A DNA stretch of 64,000 bases from Nocardia sp. SYP-A9097 (GTDB lineage: Bacteria; Actinomycetota; Actinomycetes; Mycobacteriales; Mycobacteriaceae), in contig NZ_WJIC01000027.1 of the NCBI RefSeq assembly GCF_009649815.1, forward strand, positions 34,901 through 98,900. The letters run 5' to 3'. Position 1 is the stretch's first letter, and each line of letters starts with the position of its first letter. Positions 30,739-39,190 of the stretch are shown in pieces. Position numbers and translations under genes: made by a program. The notes below the pieces were generated by a model. It saw nothing but the letters and a program-made list of their open reading frames with translations. It ran no database searches and was not told where the DNA came from.

Positions 30739-30773
30739 CGTCGGGTGTCCGCGCCCGGTACCGCGCACCCGGT
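30714..30773. terminator. Long bidirectional terminator hairpin spanning two stop codons
   Basis: Arms 30714-30735 and 30752-30773 are 22 bases each and pair with one mismatch around a 16-base loop. The left arm is the last codons of the thioesterase gene; the right arm ends in the stop codon of the convergent SARP gene. Such a structure can end transcription from both sides. Confidence 0.8.
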
Positions 30774-32683
30774 CAGGACAGGAGTCGTTCGGCGGGCACG
30801 AAGGGCACGTCCGTCGGGTATCCGTGCTGGCTCAGGCGCCGCAATGCGGCGATGTAGTACCCCGACAGCTCCTCCTGGTAGAGGCGTTCGCGAGCAAAGG
30901 CCCAGCTCAAGCGGTCAATGGTGTAGTGGCCGCGGTTCGGCCCGCGCAGGACGTGTACCTCTGCCAATTCCTCCAGCAGATCCTCTGCCCGGTTCTCGGA
31001 ACACTCCAGCAGTACGGCGATGGTGTGCGGCCGGATGTGGCGGCTGGAGATCATGCCGAGCCAGCGGAAAGCCTTGCGCAGCTCGTCGCCGTCCTTGGGA
31101 CGGTGGCCCAGTGCTCGGTACCAGCGGTCCAGCGGCGCACGGATCGAGAGATCCCCGACCTGTAGTTCGTTCAGGATTCGCTGGGGATCGTCGAGCCTGC
31201 GCGCGGTGTCGTCCAGCCTGCGATTCGGCCGGTTGAGCAGGCGCAGGCCGATGATGCGCAATGCCAGGGGCAGGCCGGAACAGGCCTGTACGACAGATCG
31301 TGCCGACTCGATTTCATTGTCGACCCGTTCCTTACCGATAATCCCGGCCAGCAGGTCCATCGCGATCTGTTCGTCCAGTGGCGCCAGCGCGATGGTGACG
31401 GACCCGTCGAGGTCGGCGAGACGCCGGCGGCTGCCGACCAAGCTGCGGCTGTCGCCGCCAGCGGGCAGCAGTGGACGCGCCTGGGAGGCGTCGCAGACAT
31501 CGTCGAGCACTATCAATACCCGGCGCTGGGCGACTACGGAACGGTAGAGCGCAAGCCGGCTGGTGTCGCTGTCCGGGATGGCCGCGCGAGGCAAACCCAG
31601 GCTGATCAGGAATCGCAGGGCGAGCGCGCCGGGATCGACCGATGAGCCGTCCGGTCCGGTGAGACTCGCGTAGAGCTGCCCGTCGGGGAACTCGTCGGCG
31701 ACGGCGTGCGCGACCCGCAGCAGCAAGCTTGTCTTCCCGATGCCGGCGGCCCCGGTGACGATGCCCGCCGCGACCGCTTGCCGTGGGTCCGATCGCGTGA
31801 TGAGCAGCTCGGTCAGTTCATGGATTTCACTGTCTCGGCCGATGAAATCCCGCACCCGGGGAGGAAGCTGCGCGGGCAGCGGGATCTCCGCGCCTGCTGC
31901 CGGGGGATCACTGTGCGAGGGAGGTGCGATGGTGATCACTGATCCGTCTTCTCCGCGCAGGATGCGGGCTTGCATCTCGCGCAGTTCCGAGCCGGGTTCC
32001 ATGCCGAACTGCCCGATCAGGTCGTCTCGGACTCGTTGGAAGAGCTCGAGCGCTTCCGGTTGCTGCCCGGCGCGAAACAGCGCCAGCATGAGCCGGCCGA
32101 CAAAGGCTTCATTGAGCGGGTGCTCGCGCACGACTCGGCGTAGTTCGGGCAGGATCTCGGCATGTCGGTGCAGTTCGAGCTGCATATCCACCCGCCAGCC
32201 CAGGGTTTGCAGCCGTAGCTCTCGCAGGTGGCCGCTCTCGGACTCGTGCAACCGGGTGCACGGTACATCCGTGAACGGGTCGCTGCGCCACAGGCTCAGC
32301 CCGCGGTCGAGTTCTTCCACCGCGCCCGCGAGTTGCCCCGACTCGGCGAGCGTCTTGGCTGCCCGCCGATGGGACAGGAACCTGCCGAGGTCGGTGTCGT
32401 TGTCCTGTATCTGGATTCGATAGCCAGGTGCACGGGTCTGGATTCGTTCTACTCCGAACGGGCCGAGTGCTCGCCGTAACCGCATGACATAGGTGCGGAC
32501 AGTGGCCGCCGCACTCGGTGGTAGTGGATCGTCCCAGACGAATTGCGCGATGCGGTCAACAGAAATGATCTTATTGGGATTGAGCAACAGCGTTGTCAAT
32601 ACGATGCGCTGCCGTGGTGCCGAGATAGCCACCTCGCCTTCCCCCGAGCGGACAACCAACGGGCCGAGAATCAGGAATTCCAC
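30773..32683 (-). CDS. SARP-family pathway regulator with NB-ARC ATPase domain
   Basis: 636 residues from a GTG at 32683; AGGAGGAGAGG two bases upstream fixes this start over ORF extensions. The first 95 residues form an OmpR-like winged helix (FLILGPLVV, SAPRQRIVL, SVDRIAQFVW), followed by a bacterial transcriptional activation domain (about 100-245). An AAA/NB-ARC part follows, with P-loop GAAGIGKTS at 310-318 and Walker B LIVLDDV near 391-397. The AfsR/DnrI/RedD family activates antibiotic clusters by binding heptamer direct repeats. It is shorter than AfsR and lacks a C-terminal TPR array. Its position at the cluster end and opposite strand fit a pathway-specific activator. Confidence 0.93.
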   Translation of the reverse strand: MEFLILGPLVVRSGEGEVAISAPRQRIVLTTLLLNPNKIISVDRIAQFVWDDPLPPSAAATVRTYVMRLRRALGPFGVERIQTRAPGYRIQIQDNDTDLGRFLSHRRAAKTLAESGQLAGAVEELDRGLSLWRSDPFTDVPCTRLHESESGHLRELRLQTLGWRVDMQLELHRHAEILPELRRVVREHPLNEAFVGRLMLALFRAGQQPEALELFQRVRDDLIGQFGMEPGSELREMQARILRGEDGSVITIAPPSHSDPPAAGAEIPLPAQLPPRVRDFIGRDSEIHELTELLITRSDPRQAVAAGIVTGAAGIGKTSLLLRVAHAVADEFPDGQLYASLTGPDGSSVDPGALALRFLISLGLPRAAIPDSDTSRLALYRSVVAQRRVLIVLDDVCDASQARPLLPAGGDSRSLVGSRRRLADLDGSVTIALAPLDEQIAMDLLAGIIGKERVDNEIESARSVVQACSGLPLALRIIGLRLLNRPNRRLDDTARRLDDPQRILNELQVGDLSIRAPLDRWYRALGHRPKDGDELRKAFRWLGMISSRHIRPHTIAVLLECSENRAEDLLEELAEVHVLRGPNRGHYTIDRLSWAFARERLYQEELSGYYIAALRRLSQHGYPTDVPFVPAERLLS

Positions 32684-32909
32684 TACCTCTCCTCCTGGAG
32701 CAGTTCGGGACAGACCCCCCTGTACCTGAACTGCTTGGACAAGCCTGTCCATCCACTGCTGCCCAGCAGTCGCCCGGTGATTCATCACCGTTTCCCCCAT
32801 CGACTCCCGAGACTGTGCAGTTTCAACGCGAGTTGAATTCGATGTGACGGCATAAATGGATGGCACGCACATCGATGGGCGCTTCAATTCTTTTCGACGG
32901 AATTCTCCA

Positions 32910-32919
32910 ATGTATACAT
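32910..32919. promoter_or_regulatory. Short palindrome ATGTATACAT upstream of the SARP gene
   Basis: Perfect 10-bp palindrome about 230 bases before the SARP start. It may be an operator or part of a promoter; by length alone it could be chance. Confidence 0.3.
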
Positions 32920-33039
32920 CGGATAATTCGGGGCAACAGTGAAGGCTGCGACTCTGCAGAGCAAGACCCTGGGCGGCGCCTCCTGGACCAGCGATCGAAG
33001 TTATAGCGAACTCGCCTGACGTTACCAGAGGATGTACAC

Positions 33040-33067
33040 TACCGTCGATACATAGTTATCGACGGTA
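33040..33067. promoter_or_regulatory. Candidate operator: 11-bp inverted repeat with 6-base spacer
   Basis: TACCGTCGATA at 33040-33050 is exactly complemented at 33057-33067. The size fits a site for a dimeric TetR/ArpA- or GntR-like repressor. It lies about 360 bases before the SARP start in non-coding DNA. Confidence 0.45.
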
Positions 33068-33733
33068 TCGAGTATTCCTCGGATTGTTTTCCTGCGCCTT
33101 TCGGAGTCGCGTCAGGCTTGTTTCGAATAGGCGACCGACTGGTCAGTATTTGACGAATGGCGAGCTTTCCGCGCTGGTCCGGACGTCTGTGCCCGCGTGC
33201 TCGCCCCGTGCTCATCTCCGCATGTCAGTGATAGCGGTACGCTCTGAAATCGATTGGGGCACGGGGTCTTCGGTTGTGATGTACGCACTACCGCAGTGGC
33301 CTGTCCTCCGCGTCGAACATCGAAGGTTGCATTCCGAGTGTGTCGGCGCCGCCGCGATGCGTCGCATTCCGGTCATGTTCTCTCAACGGCCGGAGTAGCG
33401 CAGGCGGACCGGCGATATCCGCGACGGCCATTGTTGATCCAGATTGCCCTGGTTGCCGGCCATCGATACCGAACTTGATTCATCAACCTGAATTACTCAT
33501 CGTTGGTGGAATTCGAGCCGCGGCGGATCGGTATTCGACAAACCGGTAATATCCATGCGATGCAACGAGCGCAGGCGTATCCACGGCTACCTTTAGGCTA
33601 ATTATCTGGGTTTCGTGCCCCTGTCGTGACCGGCTCGTAGTGCGAATTCTCGCGCAGAGCCGGTCCGATATTGCCTTCCGGTCAGAATTCCCGGAGGTGA
33701 CTCGTATTATCAAGGGGCTCAACACAACTCGGC

Positions 33734-33928
33734 TCAAGAGTTTCGATCACAACCGTTCGCCAGCCGCTGTATCGCCGACGCCGGGGCGATCTCCGCGTCC
33801 GACCGCCAGAAGGCCTCCCGGCTCGAGCCCTCGTCGGACATCGTGGCGCCGGTGACCCAAGTGGGTGTGGAGGTGGTCTTGACGGTGGCGTTCACGGCCG
33901 ACACGAAGGTGTGTACCGCGGGATCCGA
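33734..33928 (-). pseudogene. Unrecognised coding fragment without a start
   Basis: An open frame of 64 codons, bounded by stops, uses almost only G/C in third positions, unlike the AT-richer DNA around it. Its translation contains TWVTGATMSDEGSSREAFW. No family recognised. It looks like the 3' remnant of a gene that was deleted or frameshifted. Confidence 0.4.
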
Positions 33929-34328
33929 TCAAGCCGGCCACGGACGACGCCACCGAACCGCGCAGTTGTTTTCTTTTCTCGGTGAAGTCTGATTTCGTAG
34001 CAACCAGGGTATTCGGTCTTTTTGTCGACATGCAAGCTTCATATCGACTGATCCATCTCGATTCCATTCTGCTGCCCAGTGGACTGGGTGAAAAAATTGG
34101 ACAAAATGGCATCCGGACTTCGAATGGAAGTGCACACTTGAGCGATAGGTTTCGTGTTTGTAAATCATGGAGGTTGCTGGGGAAAGTTGGTATGCGGCTA
34201 CCTGATCTCACGGCCTCGGTCGGTGGAAAAAGCCGCTTCAGATCACCTTGACCGCACTCGATGCGCAGATGTATGGGCCGCCTGGGTCGGACCGGGACAG
34301 GCTCATCGATGATAAGAGGAGAATCATT
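33929..34328. other. AT-richer spacer before the SnoaL-like gene
   Basis: 400 bases in which I see no gene; probably holds the promoter of the next gene. Confidence 0.5.
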
Positions 34329-34871
34329 ATGTCCACACCCGCGACAGCCGGCACGCTCGACGCCAACAAAGCGGTAGTGCAGAGCTTTTTCGATCAGGTA
34401 GTCAACAAACATGACGTGACCGCCATCGCAGATCTCTTCGCACCCGACAGCCAGGGCACCCTCGAAGCCGCCGGCAGTACCGGGCTCGAGGCCGTGGCCC
34501 AGCCGAGCGCAGCCGCAGCCGCCGCTATGCCCTCGCAGTCGGCCCAGGCGATCCACACGATGACCGAGCAGGCATTGGCGGCTTTCCCCAACATACAGAT
34601 CCAGATCGACCTCATGGTGGCCGAGGGAGATACGGTCGTGGTCCGCTGGACGGAAACCAGCAATCACTTCACCGGGGTCAGCGACGCCGGCCACCACGTG
34701 CCGATGTCGAGCATCGATTTCTTCACCGTTCAGAACGGCAAGATCACCTCACTCGTCTCTCGCCCGGACCTCACGAGCGCCCTGCAAGCACTTGATGCAC
34801 TGCCCGACGCCCTGGCATCGCGCCTCACTTCACCGAACGCGCCGGAAGAGTTGTTCAACTCGGTCCAGTGA
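34329..34871 (+). CDS. SnoaL-like / NTF2-fold protein
   Basis: 180 residues from the ATG at 34329, with AGAGGAGA 6-7 bases upstream. The pattern NKAVVQSFFDQVVNKHD, then VAEGDTVVVRWTETSNH and a closing SSIDFFTVQNGKI segment, is that of the SnoaL/ester-cyclase-like NTF2 superfamily (small cone-shaped domains binding hydrophobic ligands or acting as cyclases or isomerases). An Ala-rich insertion (PSAAAAAAMPSQ) sits between the first helices and the sheet. It is separated from the PKS cluster by about 1.6 kb, so a role in the pathway is uncertain. A strong hairpin follows the stop. Confidence 0.8.
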   Translation: MSTPATAGTLDANKAVVQSFFDQVVNKHDVTAIADLFAPDSQGTLEAAGSTGLEAVAQPSAAAAAAMPSQSAQAIHTMTEQALAAFPNIQIQIDLMVAEGDTVVVRWTETSNHFTGVSDAGHHVPMSSIDFFTVQNGKITSLVSRPDLTSALQALDALPDALASRLTSPNAPEELFNSVQ

Positions 34872-34945
34872 TACCCGCATATCCCGGCACGGTGAGAGAG
34901 CGGCCCTCGCGCTCTGCGTAGCGGATACGTAACCGTGTCAGAAAA

Positions 34946-35005
34946 CTTCGGCCCACAACGCCCGGTGCGACGGCCCGCCGACGATCCAGGCGTTGTGGGC
35001 CGAAG
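34946..35005. terminator. Perfect 17-bp stem hairpin after the SnoaL-like gene
   Basis: CTTCGGCCCACAACGCC at 34946-34962 is exactly complemented at 34989-35005 around 26 bases. It starts 75 bases after the preceding stop. Terminator is the simple reading; an imported element end or structured RNA is also possible. Confidence 0.65.
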
Positions 35006-35404
35006 CCCGTGCTCCCTGCGGTCGCATGCAGATCCGTATGCGTCGCAAAAGGATTGGTGTTCGTAGTTCAGCCCGCTGCCGGTCAATGCGGTAATGCTCG
35101 CACTGGCGCGTGTTCGTCGCCTGGGACCGCTTCGGGTCGTGGAACCCGAGAGGAAGCGGATCGGCCGGCGGCGTGCGGGACAAGGTGCCAGGCCGCCTCG
35201 GTCGCCGGCATAGGTGACATTGGGCACCGTCGGCGTCGCCGTGGAAGGCACTTGCCGCGATGCCCGCCCCATCCCCGGAACTCCGCTCGGAGGGATGGCC
35301 TGTCCAATTCGCCGGGTTGCGGGCCAGGTTTTACCCCTGCGGTAGAAAGGTGTTGCCCGTCAGAAGCGTAATCGACTCAGGCGCAGTGGTTTTGGGATCG
35401 ATAG

Positions 35405-35614
35405 AGAGTTCCCTGTCAGTCCCGTTGTGTCCTGGGCTTTCCCGATTTTCGATACGCAAAGTGGGACCGAATCCTGGACTGCAATCCCTCGTATGGGGTG
35501 AACGCACAGACGAACGGCAAGGGCATGCTGTATTGCAAGCTGACTGTGGAGGGTGTTGTGGTTCAGAACAACTCGGCGAAGGGTGCGTACATCGTCGTGG
35601 ACTGCATCGGATGA
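35405..35614 (+). pseudogene. Remnant of a small, possibly secreted, conserved hypothetical protein
   Basis: The frame ending at 35614 carries a protein-like stretch with two Cys-spaced strands (LDCNPSYGVNAQTNGKGMLY, then VVVQNNSAKGAYIVVDCIG). An in-frame stop lies upstream at 35402 and no start with a ribosome site exists, so the 5' part is missing. Function unknown. Confidence 0.45.
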
Positions 35615-35754
35615 AGTGAAACTGGGATTCTTCCGCCGAGCACAGATCGTTGCCTGCCTCGTGAGGGAGGGACGGGGTACTTCGAGACGAACGACCAGGT
35701 TCGCACTGTGTCCAGGTTTTTGGACACCGTAGCTTCGCCTCGCCGGTTTGGGGG

Positions 35755-35772
35755 GGACTGCCCCGAGTTTGG
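35755..35772. repeat. Left terminal inverted repeat of an IS3-type element
   Basis: GGACTGCCCCGAGTTTGG here matches the complement of 40382-40399 at 14 of 18 positions, and each lies just outside an IS3 transposase end. Confidence 0.5.
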
Positions 35773-35793
35773 TTGACTCGCGGGTGTGGTGGT

Positions 35794-35865
35794 TCAGGCC
35801 GCGAGTGCGGGCTGGTTTATTGTCTCAAACTCGATCGGGGTCAAGCGGCCGAGTCGGCGTTGGCG
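35794..35865 (-). mobile_element. IS3-family transposase OrfB C-terminus (remnant)
   Basis: The last codons read RLGRLTPIEFETINQPALAA, the usual end of an IS3-type OrfB, and stop about 20 bases from the inverted repeat. Upstream homology ends near 35865, so only the terminal piece remains. Confidence 0.6.
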
Positions 35866-36044
35866 GGCTCGCCCTGCTCGAAGGCGACGGCGTCCAGGAT
35901 GTCCTCGAGGGCGAGGATGGTCGCCCTCGAGGGTGGTGACTGGCGCATCGTGGATATGACTGCGGCGGGTACGTCGTGCGCGTCGACATTGCGCGCCGCG
36001 ACCACGAGGCGCAGAAGCGTACGTTGTCCTGGTGTCAGCTCCAT
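35841..36044 (-). CDS. Small hypothetical protein
   Basis: 67 residues from an ATG at 36044 with AGGTGAG 7 bases upstream on its strand. Mostly helical composition (TPGQRTLLRLVVAARNVDA). Its last codons run into the IS3 remnant in another frame, so the C-terminus may be artificial. Family not recognised. Confidence 0.45.
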   Translation of the reverse strand: MELTPGQRTLLRLVVAARNVDAHDVPAAVISTMRQSPPSRATILALEDILDAVAFEQGEPANADSAA

Positions 36045-36074
36045 CCGATCTCACCTGCCTGATGGTCACAGACC

Positions 36075-36311
36075 ATGCACGAGGACCAGGTCTGCGTCAG
36101 CGGTAAGACCTCGAGCACTTCAACCACACGCACGCTCGATGAAAAGCGTTCCGAGGGAACAACTTTGGGCTGGGCCTTCCTAGTGTCGGGTGTAGCGACT
36201 TCCGTGGGCGGCGCGTACAGCACCTATTCGGCTGCCCAGCACAATGCGCGCTTGGTCAAGGCTGATGCGCTGGCACGTTCGGCCGCGCAACAGCACGATC
36301 TCGACCAATAG
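36075..36311 (+). CDS. Possible small membrane-anchored protein (weak)
   Basis: 78 codons with one hydrophobic stretch (GWAFLVSGVATSVGG) and a charged tail. No clear ribosome site and only moderate G/C in third positions, so this may be chance. Confidence 0.25.
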   Translation: MHEDQVCVSGKTSSTSTTRTLDEKRSEGTTLGWAFLVSGVATSVGGAYSTYSAAQHNARLVKADALARSAAQQHDLDQ

Positions 36312-36463
36312 CGGTGGACGACTGGGTCCACGTCGATACGTGTCCACGATTCCGGCGGCAGTCGGGACCGACTCCAAGGCCAGGCGTCCGTGGAGTGTGG
36401 CGGCTTCCACGACAGCGGCCGGTGCCACGGATAGCATCGGCGTGAGTCGAAAGGAGCTGGGGG

Positions 36464-37348
36464 ATGAGCGAATTCGAGTACGAGCTGCTGGGGTTGTGGG
36501 ACCGGCTGCGTGCGGTGCGCGAGTCCGGCGCGCTGGAGCACTACCAGCGGATCCGATCGGAGCTCGTGGCGCTCGAGCCGATCGCGCAAGCTCTCGATGA
36601 AGGACACAGCGACGAGTTTCGCGCGCTGATGCTGTACAGCTACCTGCGGGCGGGCGGCAAGGCCGCGGTCGACGATCAGGCGCGCCGGTCGATGCAACGC
36701 CACGCCTACCTCGAAAACCGTCTGCTGGCAGCGTGTGATCAGGTGCGCGAGGCTCGATGCCTCGCCGACTACGCCCAGGTGGCCACCACCCTGGATGACA
36801 TTGGTCGGTGCGGTGAAGCGTTCGAACCGGACTCACTGCCGATGTGGGCGCTGCCTCGGCTCTACGCCTACGTCACCAACCTGTGTGAGCGCGAGGAGAA
36901 GCAGGCCGTGCGCGACCTGCTCACCGCGACGAAGGGCCGGAGCGCCCTCGGTCCGAACTCCGAGGGCTGCGTGGCCCCGCAGTACCGCGCCGCCATCGAC
37001 ATCCTGGCCAGCACGCCTGCACCGAACGTGCAGCAGGCCCGTCAGCTCATCGATCGACTCGAGCGCATCGATCACCATCTCGAAACCGGGGCCCGCGTCG
37101 ATATCGAGTTCGCTGCATTGATGGATCTGCGCAACCAGGCATGGGCCACCGCGCGCCGGACCCTGAGTCAGGCGCGCGAGGCAGACGAGAAGGCGATGAG
37201 GGCCGCCGTGCAGGCAGGCTTCGCGCATCCTCCGTCGGCTGCGGTCCGGCGGCGCCCTCAGGCACAACACGCCACCACACCGACCCACGGTCCACATGGC
37301 CCGAGCAAGAGCCCACGCCGTGAACGCGACCTCGGGTACTCCCTCTAG
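36464..37348 (+). CDS. Helical hypothetical protein
   Basis: 294 residues from the ATG at 36464 with AAGGAG 7 bases upstream. Composition is almost wholly alpha-helical (FEYELLGLWDRLRAVRESG and similar), soluble, without signal or membrane segment; the C-terminal 35 residues are low complexity with His, Pro, Arg and Lys. Codon use is typical of the host. It sits between IS3 ends with a nuclease-like gene, so it may belong to imported DNA. No family recognised. Confidence 0.75.
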   Translation: MSEFEYELLGLWDRLRAVRESGALEHYQRIRSELVALEPIAQALDEGHSDEFRALMLYSYLRAGGKAAVDDQARRSMQRHAYLENRLLAACDQVREARCLADYAQVATTLDDIGRCGEAFEPDSLPMWALPRLYAYVTNLCEREEKQAVRDLLTATKGRSALGPNSEGCVAPQYRAAIDILASTPAPNVQQARQLIDRLERIDHHLETGARVDIEFAALMDLRNQAWATARRTLSQAREADEKAMRAAVQAGFAHPPSAAVRRRPQAQHATTPTHGPHGPSKSPRRERDLGYSL

Positions 37349-37471
37349 GCCAAAAATGCACTCCAGGGCGGGTGCATGGCCGGGTGCTGGGGCCACACCA
37401 ATGGGCACGCTGACCTTCCGTATCACCGCAGCGAGGGGGCAGATCCGCAAGTGAGCGCTGCGATCGAGCGA

Positions 37472-37609
37472 CTACCGGCGGGCGGCACGGATTTCGTTGT
37501 CTACCAGTTCATCCCGTGCTTGGGCGTAGATCTGGGTGGTTTCGGTTTTGGCGTGCCCGCGACGGCGGCGGATCACTTCGACAGACACTCCGGAGTCCGT
37601 GAGTTTCAT
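37472..37609 (-). pseudogene. Tyrosine recombinase (phage integrase) C-terminal remnant
   Basis: 46 codons encode the end of an integrase catalytic domain: SGVSVEVIRRRRGHAKTETT, with the GH of the R-H-R motif, then QIYAQ with the nucleophile Tyr, ending EIRAARR and a stop. An in-frame stop lies just upstream, so the rest of the enzyme, including the first catalytic Arg, is absent. Confidence 0.7.
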
Positions 37610-37906
37610 TCTCTAATAGTGCAGAAAGTCGATTCGACGGATTCGTTACGTACACAACCGGATCCGAGTGGGGGCGTGCAGCGGGTGAATGAGGATTCGA
37701 TCCCGCGATGGTGAGCGGGGCATCGAGCCGGTGGTACCACCGCCCCTCACCGGTCCAAGTCCGCGGCAGAACGAAACCGACCGTTCTACCTGCGAAAATA
37801 CGCCACGCGCCGGGTCGGAACCTGTCGGTGAGGCGTGGGAGCATCCGGAAACCCGATTGGGTGCTCGTTGCCCGAAAGTTCACCGACGCAAAGGAATTCG
37901 CCACAA

Positions 37907-38617
37907 ATGGGATATCTCTACGCATTTCACCTCGGTCTGCTCCCGAAGTTCAAGATCGGCCAAACCACGATGACTCCCGCGAAGCGAAAATCCTCGCTGC
38001 AAACCTCGTGTCCCGAGCCGTTGTCGTTGTTCGATGCTATCGAAACCGACGAGTACAAGGCCCTCGAGAAACGCATCAAGGACACCTGGGGCCACCGGCG
38101 CAGCACCGAAGGCGGAAGCGAGATCTACCACCTCACCGAAACCGAAGCCGCACAGGTGTTCTCCGAGTGCCGAGCGTGGCTCACCGAGGAGTTACCCAAG
38201 GAGCGCAGGACCGAAGAACTCGAAGCCCTCGAACCGGACCCCACCGTGTTGCCCAGCGACGCGCGGACTCTCCAGCTGCGGGGTCAGTGGATCGCGTTGT
38301 ATGAGCAGCAGCAGCGGGTGAAGCAGGAATACGACCGGGTCGCCGCGGAACTGGCGTGGGTGGAGACCGAACTCAAACTCGCCATCGGCACCGCCACCGG
38401 CATCGAGGGAGTCGCGACCTGGGACACGGGTGTCAAGAGCCGTCGTATCAACCCGGACCTGGTTCAAGACAGGGAGCCTGAGCTGTTCGAAAAGTCGCTG
38501 GAGCCGAGGTTGAACGCCGAGAAGTTCAAGGCCCTGCTCAAGGCCCTGGGACGCGAGAACGACTACGACAGTTTCCAGGAGATCCGGCAAACCAGGAAGT
38601 TCACGATCGCCGAATGA
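37907..38617 (+). CDS. T5orf172/GIY-YIG-like nuclease-domain protein
   Basis: 236 residues from the ATG at 37907, with AAAGGA 11 bases upstream. The N-terminal 65 residues (GYLYAFHLGLLPKFKIGQTT, then R, and a downstream E in ALEKRIKDTW) resemble the T5orf172 branch of the GIY-YIG nuclease fold, seen in phage and defence proteins. The C-terminal half contains a coiled-coil-like segment (QQQRVKQEYDRVAAELAWVE) and a positively charged tail with WDTGVKSRRINPD, similar in style to phage-encoded proteins. Catalytic assignment is tentative. It lies between an integrase remnant and an antitoxin-like gene. Confidence 0.6.
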   Translation: MGYLYAFHLGLLPKFKIGQTTMTPAKRKSSLQTSCPEPLSLFDAIETDEYKALEKRIKDTWGHRRSTEGGSEIYHLTETEAAQVFSECRAWLTEELPKERRTEELEALEPDPTVLPSDARTLQLRGQWIALYEQQQRVKQEYDRVAAELAWVETELKLAIGTATGIEGVATWDTGVKSRRINPDLVQDREPELFEKSLEPRLNAEKFKALLKALGRENDYDSFQEIRQTRKFTIAE

Positions 38618-38671
38618 ACGGGGTCCGGTTCCGGGCTGGTGCGTGCGGTGGTCGGCCTATCCTTGTCGCGC

Positions 38672-39046
38672 ATGGCGACCGCAACGATTTCCATCGATGA
38701 CGCGCTGCTGGCCCGGATCCGGGAATCGGACGGGGGTGATTTGTCGGCATGGATCGCTGCAGCCTGCCGCTCTCTGCTGCTGAGCGACGCGGCCCGCGCG
38801 GCCCGCGAATGGGAGCGAACCCATCCTGCCGAAGCTGCCGCCGCCCACGCGGAGGAGGCTGTTCGCGTGTTGGCAGGCGCGGTCGAACGCGAGATCTCCG
38901 AACAGGCCGAGCACACGGCACGGACTCGCGCCGGTGCGAGCGCCGAACCCACCACCGTCGACTACTTGGCCGCCTACGGCCATGTCCGGGCACTGCTCGA
39001 CCAGGCCGAGGCGCAGCTGCGCAAGCAACTCGGGGGTGCGCAGTGA
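38672..39046 (+). CDS. Antitoxin-like ribbon-helix-helix protein
   Basis: 124 residues from the ATG at 38672. The first 45 residues (ATISIDDALLARIRESDGGD, then LSAWIAAACRSLLL) have the strand-helix-helix pattern of CopG/VapB-type DNA-binding antitoxins; a long Ala/Glu-rich helix follows, suited to binding a partner. The next reading frame starts within its stop codon (GTGA overlap), the arrangement of a coupled toxin, but that partner is broken. Confidence 0.6.
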   Translation: MATATISIDDALLARIRESDGGDLSAWIAAACRSLLLSDAARAAREWERTHPAEAAAAHAEEAVRVLAGAVEREISEQAEHTARTRAGASAEPTTVDYLAAYGHVRALLDQAEAQLRKQLGGAQ

Positions 39047-39190
39047 GTGAATCCCGCTACCAGGTGCCCACACCTGAGCAGGTGCCAGGTCCACCGCTCC
39101 GACATGATCATGGCGGCGCGCATCGAGATGCTCCAGATTCATCCGCATATCCAGGCCAGTCGCCCGCGAGTACTTCGCCGGCGGCACCGG
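39043..39190 (+). pseudogene. Broken partner gene coupled to the antitoxin-like gene
   Basis: The GTG at 39043 overlaps the preceding stop by four bases. After 14 codons the protein-like reading (RSDMIMAARIEMLQIHPHIQ) continues in a different frame and then stops making sense, so the gene is frameshifted and truncated. It could be what is left of a toxin. Confidence 0.3.

Larger units (their letters stand above)
32684..33733. other. AT-richer non-coding region upstream of the regulator gene
   Basis: About 1 kb without a credible gene; short frames lack coding-like third positions. Base composition is visibly lower in GC than the PKS genes. It contains two palindromes, listed separately, and must hold the regulator promoter. 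Confidence 0.6.

Noticed and set aside
32684..32887. N-terminal extension of the SARP regulator
   Set aside because: The winged-helix domain begins right after the GTG at 32683, which has a near-perfect Shine-Dalgarno; the extension has no domain and AT-rich codons.
37349..37382. Weak hairpin (ATGCAC/GTGCAT) after the helical hypothetical gene
   Set aside because: Only a 6-bp stem and no other support, so not listed as a terminator.
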